Position numbers and translations under genes: made by a program
Notes under the pieces: generated by a model
Seen by the model: only the letters and a program-made list of their open reading frames with translations
Databases searched by the model: none
What the model was told of the DNA's origin: nothing
Shown here: positions 18,480-27,170 of the stretch, in pieces
Position numbering within the stretch: the stretch's first letter is position 1
Layout of the letters: each line of letters begins with the position of its first letter
NCBI RefSeq assembly: GCF_013113735.1
Contig: NZ_CP053346.1
Location: forward strand, 1,874,001-1,938,000
From: Sphingomonas sp. AP4-R1
GTDB taxonomy: Bacteria > Pseudomonadota > Alphaproteobacteria > Sphingomonadales > Sphingomonadaceae
Reading direction: 5' to 3'
DNA length: 64,000 nucleotides

Positions 18480-18584
18480 ACCGCCAGCCCTCCCTACGCC
18501 GGTATCAACCGGATCAGGTTCAGCGGGTCGTGAGCTGCTGCCCACCTCTCAGCCGCGCGTCAGCGGCCCCCCGGGGATGGCGCC
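18480..18584 (-). promoter_or_regulatory. TPP (thiamine pyrophosphate) riboswitch
   Basis: Read on the minus strand, the conserved THI-box elements appear in order: GGGGGGCCGC, GGCTGAGAGG, CTGAACCTGATCCGG and ATACCGGCGTAGGGAGG. P1 is closed by CGCCA/TGGCG (plus-strand positions 18578-18582 and 18482-18486). The CTGAGA and CCTGATC...GCGTAGGGA elements bind the pyrimidine and pyrophosphate ends of TPP. The aptamer ends about 35-40 bases before the receptor start with no terminator-like T run, so control is more likely at translation initiation. It should shut the receptor-kinase-PnuT operon off when TPP is plentiful. Confidence 0.95.
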
Positions 18585-18679
18585 TGTTAGGGGATCGGGC
18601 GTTGCGTTGGAAGGTCTATCTAGGTGAGTAATGCCGCGCACTTTCTGCAGGCGCGACGACAGGCGAAAGACGATGTCCG

Positions 18680-20350
18680 ATGACCATCACCCGTGACACG
18701 CTGATCGCCGGACTGCGCGCCATCGTCGGCGGCGCTCATGTCCTGACGGGAGACGCGCGGACGCGCCGCTTCGCGACCGGCTATCGCTTCGGTTCCGGAC
18801 CGGTGATGGCAGTCGTGCGGCCGGGGTCGCTCGTCGAGCAATGGCGCACGCTGCAGGCCTGCGTGGCGGCGAACGTGATCGTCATCATGCAGTCCGCCAA
18901 TACCGGGCTCACCGGCGGATCGACGCCGCACGGCGAGTATGACCGGCCGGTCGTCCTCATCAACACGCTGCGCATCCACGGTCTTCACCTGATCGGTGGC
19001 GGCACCCAGGTGGTCTGCCTGCCGGGCACCACGCTCTACGATCTCGAGCGGAGGCTCGCCCCGATCGGCCGCGAACCGCATTCGGTGATCGGCTCGTCCT
19101 GCATCGGCGCCTCGGTGTTCGGCGGGGTCTGCAACAATTCGGGCGGATCCCTGGTCCAGCGCGGTCCCGCTTATACCGAACTGGCGCTCTACGCGCGGCT
19201 CGATGCCGACGGGGTGCTGCATCTCGTCAATCATCTCGGCATAGCACTGGGCGACGATCCCGAGACGATCCTGCGCCGCGTCGAAGCCGGTGATTTCTCC
19301 GCCGCCGACATCGAAACCCCGAACCGTGCGGCCTCCGATCACGGCTATGGCGCGCATGTGCGCCAGATCGACGCGGATACGCCCGCGCGCTTCAATGCCG
19401 ATCCGACCCGGCTGTTCGAAGCCTCCGGCAGCGCGGGCAAGGTGATGCTGCTCGCGGTGCGGCTCGACACGTTCGCCAGGGAGGCGGAGACCGCGACCTT
19501 CTATATCGGCACCAACGACACCGCCGAGCTGACGTCGCTGCGTCGCGCGATCCTCGGCGGTTTCGCGTCGCTGCCGGTGGCGGGGGAATATATCCACCGC
19601 GACGCCTTCGACGTGGCGGCCGTCTACGGCAAGGACACCTATCTCGCGATCAAGCATCTCGGCACCGATCGCCTGCCCCGGCTGTTCGCACTCAAGAGCC
19701 GGATCGATGCGATCGCGCCGCATCTGGGCGATCGGCTGCTGCAGGGCGCGAGCCGGCTGTTCCCGAGCCACCTGCCGAAGCGGATGCGCGCCTGGCGGGA
19801 GCGTTACGAACATCATCTGATCCTCAAGATGGCGGGCGACGGGATCGCCGAGGCGCGCGCGCATCTGGCCGCGATCTTTCCGAGCGCCTCCGGAGACATG
19901 TTCGAATGCACGCCTGACGAGGCGACCGCCGCCTTCCTGCATCGCTTCGCGGTCGCGGGCGCGGCGGTGCGCTATCGCGCGGTCCATCCGCAGGAGGTGG
20001 AGGATATCGTCGCGCTCGACATCGCGCTGCGCCGCGACGACCGCGACTGGTTCGAAACGCTGCCGGGCGACATCGCGAAGCCGATCATCCGCGCGCTCTA
20101 TTACGGGCATTTCTTCTGCCACGTCTTCCATCAGGACTATATCGTCGAGAAGGGCGTGGACGTGCACGCGCTGGAACACCGGATGCTGGACATATTGGAG
20201 ACGCGCGGCGCGGAGTTTCCGGCCGAGCATAATGTCGGCCATCTCTACGCTGCCAAGCCGGCGCTGGCCGAACATTATCGCGCGCTGGATCCGTGCAACG
20301 CCTTCAATCCCGGCATCGGCCACACGTCGCGCGACGCGCACTGGCGCTGA
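18680..20350 (+). CDS. dld: Quinone-dependent D-lactate dehydrogenase
   Basis: A 556-residue FAD enzyme of the Dld type (E. coli Dld is about 570), a peripheral inner-membrane protein that oxidises D-lactate to pyruvate and passes electrons to quinone. The FAD-binding PCMH domain includes MQSANTGLTGGSTPHGEYDR and SSCIGASVFGGVCNNSGGSL; the Dld-specific C-terminal membrane-binding domain includes FCHVFHQDYIVEKG and EFPAEHNVGHLY. It is transcribed divergently from the thiamine operon, with about 95 bases between the riboswitch and its ATG. A hairpin follows the stop. Confidence 0.93.
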   Translation: MTITRDTLIAGLRAIVGGAHVLTGDARTRRFATGYRFGSGPVMAVVRPGSLVEQWRTLQACVAANVIVIMQSANTGLTGGSTPHGEYDRPVVLINTLRIHGLHLIGGGTQVVCLPGTTLYDLERRLAPIGREPHSVIGSSCIGASVFGGVCNNSGGSLVQRGPAYTELALYARLDADGVLHLVNHLGIALGDDPETILRRVEAGDFSAADIETPNRAASDHGYGAHVRQIDADTPARFNADPTRLFEASGSAGKVMLLAVRLDTFAREAETATFYIGTNDTAELTSLRRAILGGFASLPVAGEYIHRDAFDVAAVYGKDTYLAIKHLGTDRLPRLFALKSRIDAIAPHLGDRLLQGASRLFPSHLPKRMRAWRERYEHHLILKMAGDGIAEARAHLAAIFPSASGDMFECTPDEATAAFLHRFAVAGAAVRYRAVHPQEVEDIVALDIALRRDDRDWFETLPGDIAKPIIRALYYGHFFCHVFHQDYIVEKGVDVHALEHRMLDILETRGAEFPAEHNVGHLYAAKPALAEHYRALDPCNAFNPGIGHTSRDAHWR

Positions 20351-20379
20351 GCCGCGCCTGTTCGTGACGGGCAGACCGT

Positions 20380-20410
20380 CCTCAGGTCACCGGCAGCGGA
20401 TGACCTGAGG
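20380..20410. terminator. Hairpin between dld and the cytochrome gene, possible terminator
   Basis: A perfect 10-bp stem, cctcaggtca (20380-20389) and tgacctgagg (20401-20410), with an 11-base loop, lies in the 97-bp gap between two convergent genes. No strong T run follows on either strand, so termination would be weak or Rho-assisted. Confidence 0.5.
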
Positions 20411-20447
20411 GCGAATTGTTCACGGACAGCCTGCTCCGAAGCCGGCG

Positions 20448-21767
20448 TCAGTTGGCGGGAAGCGAGGTGGCCGCGCTGGCCGCCTTGCGCATCCTCGCGA
20501 CATCGGCCTCGCGGACGGGCCTGGCCGCATTGCCCCAGCTGTTGCGGACATAATCGAGCGTTTCGGCGATCTGCCGATCATCCATCTTCCACGCGAAGGA
20601 GGGCATGCCCGCGCCGGTCGGCTTATGGTGCGTGGAGGCGGCCCGGCCACCCACCAGCATCACCTGGATCAGGCTGCTCGCATCCGCCGATTGCAGCGCC
20701 TGATTGCCGGCGAACGGCGGCACCATATCGCCCATGCCCTCGCCGCGCACGCCGTGGCAGGCCGAGCAATTGACCTCGTAGCGCAACGCCGCGCGCTTCA
20801 TCGCGGGGGGTTCGGCGCCGATCGGATCCGGGCGCGGATTGTTCGAGGCGGGCAGCGACTTGAGATAGATCGCCATCGCCGTGAGGTCCGCGTCGGAGAG
20901 ATATTGCAGCGAATGTTCGACCACCTCGGCCATGGGGCCGGCGGCGATGGCGGTCCTGTTGCCGCCCGTCTTCAGATATTCGACGATGTCCGCGTCCGTA
21001 TCGCGGCCCAGGCCGACATGGGCGTTCGCGGTGAGATCGGGCGCATGCCAGAAACCGATCCGGGCACCCTCAAGGTAGCGGCTCTGCTTCTCCGCGCCCA
21101 GCATGTTGCGCGGACTGTGGCAGACCGAGCAATGGCCGCCGCCGTCCACCAGATAGCGTCCGCGTTCCCATTCGGCGGACCGGCCGGCCGTCGGGCGATA
21201 CGGGGCGGGATCGAAGAACAGCATGTCCCAGCCCGCCAAAGCGAGGCGGATGTTGAACGGGAACATCATCCCCGCATTCTCGTCGACCGCGTTGGAGATC
21301 GGGGCGACGGTGGACATATAGGCCCACAGATCATGCATGTCGCGGTCGGTCAGCCGGGCATAGGCGGTGTAGGGCATGGCCGGGTAGAGCAGGCCCTTCG
21401 ATCCCTGGCCGTGGCGCACGGCGTTGAAGAAGGCCCGCTCGGTCATCGTGCCGATGCCGGTCTTTCGATCCGGGGTGATGTTCGAGGACAGCACCGTGCC
21501 GAAATTCGTATCGAACCGATAGCCGCCGGCGAAAACGCCTTTGGTCCCGTTGTGGCAGGCCGCGCAGTCGGCGGCGCGCATCACATATTCGCCGCGCCGG
21601 ATCGCCGCGCGATCGGCGGACCGCACATCCGCCAGCTGGACCGTCGCATCGGCCACGGCGGAGCGCGACGTATCGAGCGCGCGATGGCCCCAGATGCCGA
21701 TCCCGGCGGCGGCGATGAGCGCTGCGGCACCGGCGCCGAGCGCGATGCGTTTCCTGGTCTTGCTCAT
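20448..21767 (-). CDS. Three-heme membrane-anchored cytochrome c subunit of a sugar/alcohol dehydrogenase
   Basis: A 439-residue protein with an N-terminal transmembrane anchor (IALGAGAAALIAAAGIGIWG) and three CxxCH heme sites: CAACH 68-72, CSVCH 213-217 and CSACH 334-338, with matching distal Met candidates. This is the architecture of the cytochrome subunit of gluconate 2-dehydrogenase and related GMC or alcohol dehydrogenases, passing electrons to ubiquinone at the periplasmic face. It follows the flavoprotein gene by nine bases, with a Shine-Dalgarno-like GAGG beside the upstream stop, so the two are surely co-transcribed. Confidence 0.9.
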   Translation of the reverse strand: MSKTRKRIALGAGAAALIAAAGIGIWGHRALDTSRSAVADATVQLADVRSADRAAIRRGEYVMRAADCAACHNGTKGVFAGGYRFDTNFGTVLSSNITPDRKTGIGTMTERAFFNAVRHGQGSKGLLYPAMPYTAYARLTDRDMHDLWAYMSTVAPISNAVDENAGMMFPFNIRLALAGWDMLFFDPAPYRPTAGRSAEWERGRYLVDGGGHCSVCHSPRNMLGAEKQSRYLEGARIGFWHAPDLTANAHVGLGRDTDADIVEYLKTGGNRTAIAAGPMAEVVEHSLQYLSDADLTAMAIYLKSLPASNNPRPDPIGAEPPAMKRAALRYEVNCSACHGVRGEGMGDMVPPFAGNQALQSADASSLIQVMLVGGRAASTHHKPTGAGMPSFAWKMDDRQIAETLDYVRNSWGNAARPVREADVARMRKAASAATSLPAN

Positions 21768-21776
21768 AGGTCAGCC

Positions 21777-23546
21777 TCAGGCGAGCCGTGCGGGATTGCG
21801 CACGTAGGTCTGGTGGATGGCCTGCGCGGTGCGGATCGCCAGCGCGCCGACGGTGCCGGTCGGATTGTAACCGGCATTGTTGGGGAAGGCCGATGCGCCG
21901 ACGACGAACAGGTTGTGCGCGTCCCAGCTCTGCAGCCACGGATTGACCGCGGACGTCGCCGGATCGTCGCCCATCACCGCGCCTCCGATCACGTGATCGG
22001 AGGCGATGACGGCGGTGGAGAAGGCCTTGTCCGCGAAGTTGAAGCCGGTGACGTGCGCCGCGCCCATCGCGCGGGCGATCTCCACGGCGCGGTCCATCGT
22101 AAACTTCGCCATGTTGCGGTCGCTCTGCGCATAATCGTAGGTCAGCCGCAGCAGCGGCACGCCGAATTTGTCGCGATAGGTGGGGTCGAGATCCAGCGTC
22201 GCGGATCGCGTGGGCATCGAGCAGCCCTGATTGAAGATCGTCCCGTAATTCCGGTAATATTTGGCATAGGCCTTCTTGAAGCCGCTGCCCCAGCGCGGAG
22301 ATCCTTCTGGCAAGGCGGCCGCCTTGGCGATCGGCGCGCCGTCGCGGGCGAGCGTGAGGATGCCGGCGCCACCGATGAAATCCAGCTTCGAATGGTCGAA
22401 ATTGTCGCCGTTATAATCGTCGATCTGCGAGCCGAGACCGCCTGTGCCGATGAACGGATTGATATGCTCGTCCTCGAACCACATGTCGGTGCCGGAGACG
22501 GTCTGGAAGCTGAAATTGCGGCCGATCGTGCCTTCGCCGCTCTTCGGATCATAGGTCTTGCCGACGCCCGAATTGAGCAGGATGCGGACATTGTCCACCT
22601 GGAAGGCGGTGAGGCAGACGATATCGGCCGGCTGCTCCCACTCGTGGCCATTCTCGTCGATGAAGGTGACGCCGGTGACGGTCTTTCCGTCCGACGACTT
22701 ATTCACCTTGGTGACGCAGGATCGGGTGATGACCTTGAAGTTCGGGCGGCGCACCAGCACCGGGAAGATGCACGCCTGCGGGCTGGACTTGGAGAAATTG
22801 CCGCAGCCATAAGCCAGGCAGAAGCCGCAATAGGTGCAGGCGCCCATGCTGACGCCGAGCGGGTTGGTATAAGGTTCGGAGATGTTCGCGCACGGAATCG
22901 TGAAGGGGTGCAGCCCCATGTCCGTGGTGGCTTTGTTGAACAGCTCCATGATCCGCAGGGTCTTGAGCTTGGGCGTCGGATAATCGCGCGCGCGCGGCCC
23001 TTCGAACGGATTGCCGCCGGGCTGGATCTGCCCCTTGATGTTGCCCGCCTTTCCGGAGATGCCGGCGATGCGCTCCCACTGATCGTAGAAGGGCTCCAGC
23101 GTGTCGTAGGTGACGCCCCAGTCCTGCAGCTGCATCTCGCCGTCTTCGGCCTTCCGGCGGCCGTAGCGCTCGATCGTCCTGGAGCGGACCTCGAAATCCC
23201 AGGGCGAGAAGCGCCAGGCCATGCCGGCCCAGTGGAAGCCCGCGCCGCCGACGCCGCGCCCCAGCTCGAAGATGCCGTAGTCGCGCAGCGGCGCCGCCGT
23301 CTGGCCGGCATGGTTGCGGAAGGTGACGGTGTTGTCGCGCGGCGGCGACAGGAATTCCTTGCGCTGGCCCCAGCGCAGCTCGTCCGGATCGACGGCGGGG
23401 GGCGTATGCGTCGACGTGTCGATCCACGGGCCGCGATCGATCGCCACCACGTTCAGGCCGGCGCGGGTCAGTTCCTCCGCCATGAGGGAGCCGGACCAGC
23501 CGAGCCCCACCACCACCACGTCCGCCTTGGGGCGCTTGCTCACCAT
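21777..23546 (-). CDS. GMC oxidoreductase, gluconate 2-dehydrogenase-type flavoprotein
   Basis: A 589-residue FAD protein. The N-terminal dinucleotide-binding motif is VVVVGLGWSGSLMAEEL, followed by GLNVVAIDRGPW; the C-terminal GMC segment contains HVIGGAVMGDDPATSAVNPW and VVGASAFPNNAGYNPTGTVG. A cysteine-rich stretch (ACTYCGFCLAYGCGNFSK) is typical of the gluconate/2-keto-sugar dehydrogenase branch. It lacks its own signal peptide and is presumably exported as a complex with subunit 3, whose leader looks Tat-like. Electrons go to the cytochrome encoded next. The oxidised sugar or polyol is not identifiable from sequence. Confidence 0.9.
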   Translation of the reverse strand: MVSKRPKADVVVVGLGWSGSLMAEELTRAGLNVVAIDRGPWIDTSTHTPPAVDPDELRWGQRKEFLSPPRDNTVTFRNHAGQTAAPLRDYGIFELGRGVGGAGFHWAGMAWRFSPWDFEVRSRTIERYGRRKAEDGEMQLQDWGVTYDTLEPFYDQWERIAGISGKAGNIKGQIQPGGNPFEGPRARDYPTPKLKTLRIMELFNKATTDMGLHPFTIPCANISEPYTNPLGVSMGACTYCGFCLAYGCGNFSKSSPQACIFPVLVRRPNFKVITRSCVTKVNKSSDGKTVTGVTFIDENGHEWEQPADIVCLTAFQVDNVRILLNSGVGKTYDPKSGEGTIGRNFSFQTVSGTDMWFEDEHINPFIGTGGLGSQIDDYNGDNFDHSKLDFIGGAGILTLARDGAPIAKAAALPEGSPRWGSGFKKAYAKYYRNYGTIFNQGCSMPTRSATLDLDPTYRDKFGVPLLRLTYDYAQSDRNMAKFTMDRAVEIARAMGAAHVTGFNFADKAFSTAVIASDHVIGGAVMGDDPATSAVNPWLQSWDAHNLFVVGASAFPNNAGYNPTGTVGALAIRTAQAIHQTYVRNPARLA

Positions 23547-23590
23547 ATCATCTTGCCTTGCTGGGGGTCTTCGCCGACCGGGAGAGGCGC

Positions 23591-24310
23591 TCAGGCCTTC
23601 GGGACAAGGCTGACGGGCTCGAGGCCCAGATCTTCGCCGGTCCGATCGGCATAGAGACGGTAATCGTAGCGGGCGCCGGGGAAGCCGATCATCTTCCAGC
23701 CGGCCATGTCCTTGTTGCCGCCATAGAGCGGATCAGCGAAATAGCCTTCGCGCGCATTGGCCAGCATCAGCTCGAAGAAGGCGCGCGTATTGACCTCCGG
23801 CGCGAGTTCGATCTCGCCTTTTTCCATCCCGGTCAGGATCGCGTCCTGCTGCTCGGGCTTCAGGTCGGCGAAGGAGCCCTGATGGGTGCGGCGGGCATAG
23901 GCCTCCAGCGCGCGCAGGCCGGTTTCGTAGCGTTCGCGCGGGGTCGCGATGAACTGCGGCTTCTGCATCAGCGCATCCTCGCCCACCGCCTTCGGCCCGG
24001 CCCGGTAGAGCGTGGCGCCCTGGCCGAACGGGCCGGCAAGCTGCGCGTCGAGGAATTCGACACAGCCCGCCGCGCTGGCGGACGGCCCCAGCTCGTCGCC
24101 CGGAATGAACCGATCGAACACGGCCGTGATGGTGCGCCGATCGATGTCCCGCGTGAGGACCTGCGGCGCGCCGCCCGGCGCCGGCTTCGGAACGAAGGCG
24201 GGATCGAGCGCCATGTCGTGCGGGAAGGCGTCCATCTCGGCGGCGAGCAGCCGGGCGGCCGGGACCGCCCCGACCGCGACACCGAGGGAAAGGATTTCGC
24301 GCCGCCTCAT
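23591..24310 (-). CDS. Gluconate 2-dehydrogenase subunit 3 family protein
   Basis: A 239-residue small subunit. ATG 24310 starts MRRREILSLGVAVGAVPAAR, a twin-arginine-like leader, with GGCGG about five bases upstream. The mature part carries family features DRRTITAVFDRFIPGDELGP, AGCVEFLDAQLAGPFG and EGYFADPLYGGNKDMAGWKM. In known complexes this subunit escorts the flavoprotein across the membrane through Tat and stabilises it. It is the first gene of the three-gene operon, with about 220 bases of regulatory DNA before it, including a TGACA palindrome. Confidence 0.88.
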   Translation of the reverse strand: MRRREILSLGVAVGAVPAARLLAAEMDAFPHDMALDPAFVPKPAPGGAPQVLTRDIDRRTITAVFDRFIPGDELGPSASAAGCVEFLDAQLAGPFGQGATLYRAGPKAVGEDALMQKPQFIATPRERYETGLRALEAYARRTHQGSFADLKPEQQDAILTGMEKGEIELAPEVNTRAFFELMLANAREGYFADPLYGGNKDMAGWKMIGFPGARYDYRLYADRTGEDLGLEPVSLVPKA

Positions 24311-24499
24311 CAAACCGCCTTTTGCTTCAGTGCCGAACCGGGGAAGCGGGCGAGCGGCGGGCGCAGAGATGGGCCCATCGCGGAGCCGGCCTGCGACCTG
24401 AGGCTCCCACGAGTTCCCGATGGCCGTATGTTTGGTCTGTCTTGGTGGCGGGCCGCATATGGCCGTGCCGGCAGCCAGGCAACGTTCTTGTGACAATTT

Positions 24500-24514
24500 T
24501 GACAGAATCTGTCA
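24500..24514. promoter_or_regulatory. Candidate operator palindrome TGACAGAATCTGTCA
   Basis: A 15-base perfect palindrome with odd centre sits about 190 bases upstream of the subunit-3 gene and just past the OprB stop. Additional TGACA half-sites occur at 24491-24495 and 24519-24523, and ttttgacag is directly repeated. TGACA...TGTCA half-sites resemble those of LacI-family operators, and a LacI gene lies 1.5 kb away. Binding is inferred. Confidence 0.5.
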
Positions 24515-24533
24515 TTTTGACAGCTGTTCCGCA

Positions 24534-25829
24534 TCAGAAACCAATCGACGTGCGTGCGCCGGTGATGATCGCGTCGCGGTTGGCGGCGATGCCCCCCGGG
24601 CGACGGATCCACTGGATATCGGGGCGGAATTTGAGGAAGCGCGTGACCTGGATGCCGTAATAAAGCTCCACCACATTCTCGCCGACGCCGGGCATGTCCG
24701 TGCCGGTGCCGTTGAGCAGCCGCTCCCTGCGATAATCGGCGACGCGCTGGTTCAGGTGATTGTAGCTGACGGCGATGCCGATCTCGTCCTTGGGCCGGGC
24801 CGCCAAGGCGCCGGTATAGACGATGCCGGCGGCGAAGCTCTGATCGACGAGGCTGGTGCGCGTATCCGCCAGCGTGGCGTTGGCGAAGACCATGACGGTG
24901 CCCGGCCCGTCGCGTTCGCCGATCGGCATGCGCGCGACGAAGCTGGCATAGCCGCCATAGGATCCCGAGCGCTCCAGGAAGGGTGCGGCGGTCTGCGCGG
25001 CGCTGGCCCGGTTCCGGTCCAGATAGACGTCGTTGCGCGCGGCCGTGCTATACCATCCGCCCAGCTTCAGGGTGGTGTTGCCGGCCGCGCCGCGCAGCGG
25101 GGTCCAGCCGAATTCGAAGGGAATGAGCGTGCCGGTGCCGTGCGAAGGATCGAAAGGCGAGAAGAAGCCGAGTTTCAGATTGTTCGGATTGACCTGATAG
25201 GCGCCGACCTTGAACGAGGTGGTGCCGCCGATGCGGGCCTTGGCGATCGCGCCCCACTGGCTGATCGGATAATTGTACCAATAATCCGAGACGATGTTGC
25301 CGACCTGATTGCCGCAATAGGACAGGTTGATGAAATTGCAGTCGAACTCCTCGAAGTCGCTGCCTGGATTGACCCGTCCGATCCGGATCGACAGCCGCTT
25401 GCCGGCGAGATCCTGATCGAGCCAGAATTGCGAGATGCGGGTGACGTTGCCCCGCCCGTAAATCTCCTGCGGCCCCAGCAGCGCGCCGATGCCGGAGCGG
25501 GTGTTGATCCCTTGCCCGTCGCGCTTCGAGACCGACAGCGTGATCGCCGCGCCGCCCCATCCCGCGAGCCGATCCATGTCGGCCTGGCCGGTGAAGGAGA
25601 GCTGGCCGGCATGCACGACCGCGTCGCTGTTTCCGCCGCGCACCGCGACGAGATCCTCGGACGTATAATTGAGATCGAAGGTCAGGCCCTTTTGCCTGAG
25701 GCGCCCCTTCCAGCCCTCATAAGCGGAGAGAGGATCCCCGTGCGATGCCGGCGGCTCGTCCCGCTGGGCCACCGATTCGGCATGGGACGCGCTCGCCACG
25801 GCGGGCAGGCCGAGGAGCAAAGCGCGCAT
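24534..25829 (-). CDS. OprB-type carbohydrate-selective porin
   Basis: About 431 residues. The chosen ATG 25829 gives a leader MRALLLGLPAVASASHA. The family signature is spread over GLTFDLNYTSEDLVAVRGG, GQADMDRLAGWGGAAITLSV and RIGRVNPGSDFEEFDCNFIN, and the chain ends ARTSIGF with a C-terminal Phe. OprB porins let sugars diffuse across the outer membrane. It lies upstream of the sugar dehydrogenase operon on the same strand and divergent from a LacI regulator, so porin and periplasmic oxidation probably serve one sugar. No good ribosome-binding site precedes the chosen start, so a start further upstream is possible. Confidence 0.85.
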   Translation of the reverse strand: MRALLLGLPAVASASHAESVAQRDEPPASHGDPLSAYEGWKGRLRQKGLTFDLNYTSEDLVAVRGGNSDAVVHAGQLSFTGQADMDRLAGWGGAAITLSVSKRDGQGINTRSGIGALLGPQEIYGRGNVTRISQFWLDQDLAGKRLSIRIGRVNPGSDFEEFDCNFINLSYCGNQVGNIVSDYWYNYPISQWGAIAKARIGGTTSFKVGAYQVNPNNLKLGFFSPFDPSHGTGTLIPFEFGWTPLRGAAGNTTLKLGGWYSTAARNDVYLDRNRASAAQTAAPFLERSGSYGGYASFVARMPIGERDGPGTVMVFANATLADTRTSLVDQSFAAGIVYTGALAARPKDEIGIAVSYNHLNQRVADYRRERLLNGTGTDMPGVGENVVELYYGIQVTRFLKFRPDIQWIRRPGGIAANRDAIITGARTSIGF

Positions 25830-25993
25830 CGGGAGATAGGCCGGCCGGCCGCGAAGGGCGCCGGCAAGGGCTTCGGATTTTACGGGGATGGCTGGGGTCC
25901 GGTATCTGATGGGGGTGGTGGCCGAAGCCACGGCACGGTCCTTGGCGTCTGGACCGGATCGTTCAAGCCTAGGCTCGCATTTTCTGTCTTTTT

Positions 25994-26014
25994 ATGTCAT
26001 GATAGATGTCATGA
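25994..26014. promoter_or_regulatory. Direct repeat atgtcatga upstream of the LacI-type regulator
   Basis: atgtcatga occurs at 25994-26002 and again at 26006-26014, a 12-base period, 27 bases before the regulator start and inside the porin/regulator intergenic region. Each unit contains TGTCA and the palindrome tcatga. It may be part of an autoregulatory operator; this is inference. Confidence 0.4.
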
Positions 26015-26040
26015 AATGAGGCTTTCGAAAGGGCGATGAG

Positions 26041-27081
26041 ATGGAGACAGCGGAGCGTCGGACGATCGTCGATCTGGCGAGCGCGGCCGGGGTCAGCGTC
26101 TCCACCGTGGACCGGGTGCTTAACGGGCGGCATCCGGTTCGGCAGGTCACGGCGGATCGCGTGCTGGAGGCGGCCGAGCGGATCGGCTTTCGCGGGCTGA
26201 CCGCGATCCGCCATCGCGTGGCCAATTCGCGGCCCGTCGGCCGCCTCGGCTTCCTCCTCCAGCGGCCCGGCCAGAAGGAATATCGGCTGTGGGGCGAGCA
26301 TCTCGCCGAGGCCACGCGCGCCAGCACGATCATCCACGGCCGGCCGGTCGTCCGCTTCGTGGAGGATCTGACGCCGGACAACGTCGTCGATCATCTGATG
26401 GCCCTGAGCCGCGAGGTGGATGCGGTGGCGCTCGTCGCCGCCGATCATCCCCGGATCAACCATGCGGTGGACATGCTCGCGGCGGACGGGGTGCAGGTGT
26501 TCACGCTCGTGACCGACCTGAGCGCCGCGGGGGTGGTGGGGCATATCGGGATCGACGATCTGAAGAAGGGCCGGACGGCCGGCTGGTTCGTGAAGGGTCT
26601 GGCCCGTCGGGCGGGGCCGGTCGCGGTCATCGTCGGGAACGCCCGCTACATGAGCCAGGATCTCGCCGAGACGGGCTTTCGGGGCTATCTGCGCGAGCAT
26701 GCGCCGGACGTCCGCCTGCTCCAGACGGCTCCGACGCTGGAGGATGACGCACAGGCCTTTTCGATCACCGAAGCGCTGCTGCGCGACGAACCGGACCTTG
26801 CCGGAATCTATGTGGCGGGCGGCGGTATCGGCGGCGTCATCGCCGCGCTGCGCGCGCGGGGCGGCGCGGAGGAGGGGCCGGTCGTCGTCGTGAACGAACT
26901 GACCGAGGAAACGCGCGAGGCCCTGACGGACGGGGTGATCCGGGTGGTCCTGTCCCACCCGGCCGGGCAGATGGCGAAGACCGCCGTCGAAATGATGGCG
27001 CTGGCGCTGGTCGGGCAGAACCAGAGCGGGCGCAGGAGCGGGATCCTGCCGTTCGAGACCTTCACGTCAGAGAATGTGTAG
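26041..27081 (+). CDS. LacI family transcriptional regulator
   Basis: A 346-residue regulator. Residues 8-30 form the LacI helix-turn-helix (TIVDLASAAGVSVSTVDRVL, then NGRHPVR), followed by the hinge region and a periplasmic-binding-protein-like effector domain with VDAVALVAADHP, HIGIDDLKKGRTAGWFV and DLAGIYVAGGGIGG. AAGGGCG lies just upstream of ATG 26041. It is divergent from the OprB porin gene, which is the most probable target along with the dehydrogenase operon behind it. The inducer is presumably a sugar or sugar acid. Confidence 0.9.
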   Translation: METAERRTIVDLASAAGVSVSTVDRVLNGRHPVRQVTADRVLEAAERIGFRGLTAIRHRVANSRPVGRLGFLLQRPGQKEYRLWGEHLAEATRASTIIHGRPVVRFVEDLTPDNVVDHLMALSREVDAVALVAADHPRINHAVDMLAADGVQVFTLVTDLSAAGVVGHIGIDDLKKGRTAGWFVKGLARRAGPVAVIVGNARYMSQDLAETGFRGYLREHAPDVRLLQTAPTLEDDAQAFSITEALLRDEPDLAGIYVAGGGIGGVIAALRARGGAEEGPVVVVNELTEETREALTDGVIRVVLSHPAGQMAKTAVEMMALALVGQNQSGRRSGILPFETFTSENV

Positions 27082-27170
27082 GGGGCGACGCCGCCGAAAC
27101 GAACCATTCGGTTACGCCGTTTTAATCGATCCTCCGGTAACCGCGTCTCTCGACAGAGCAAGGCGGGCGT

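Noticed and set aside
20625..23654. 1009-codon plus-strand ORF opposite the cytochrome and GMC genes
   Set aside because: Spans two real genes and their junction in antisense; no protein family features.
27112..27125. CtrA-like box TTAC-N6-TTAA before the Tad genes
   Set aside because: One half-site is imperfect and the spacing is six rather than seven; too weak to claim.
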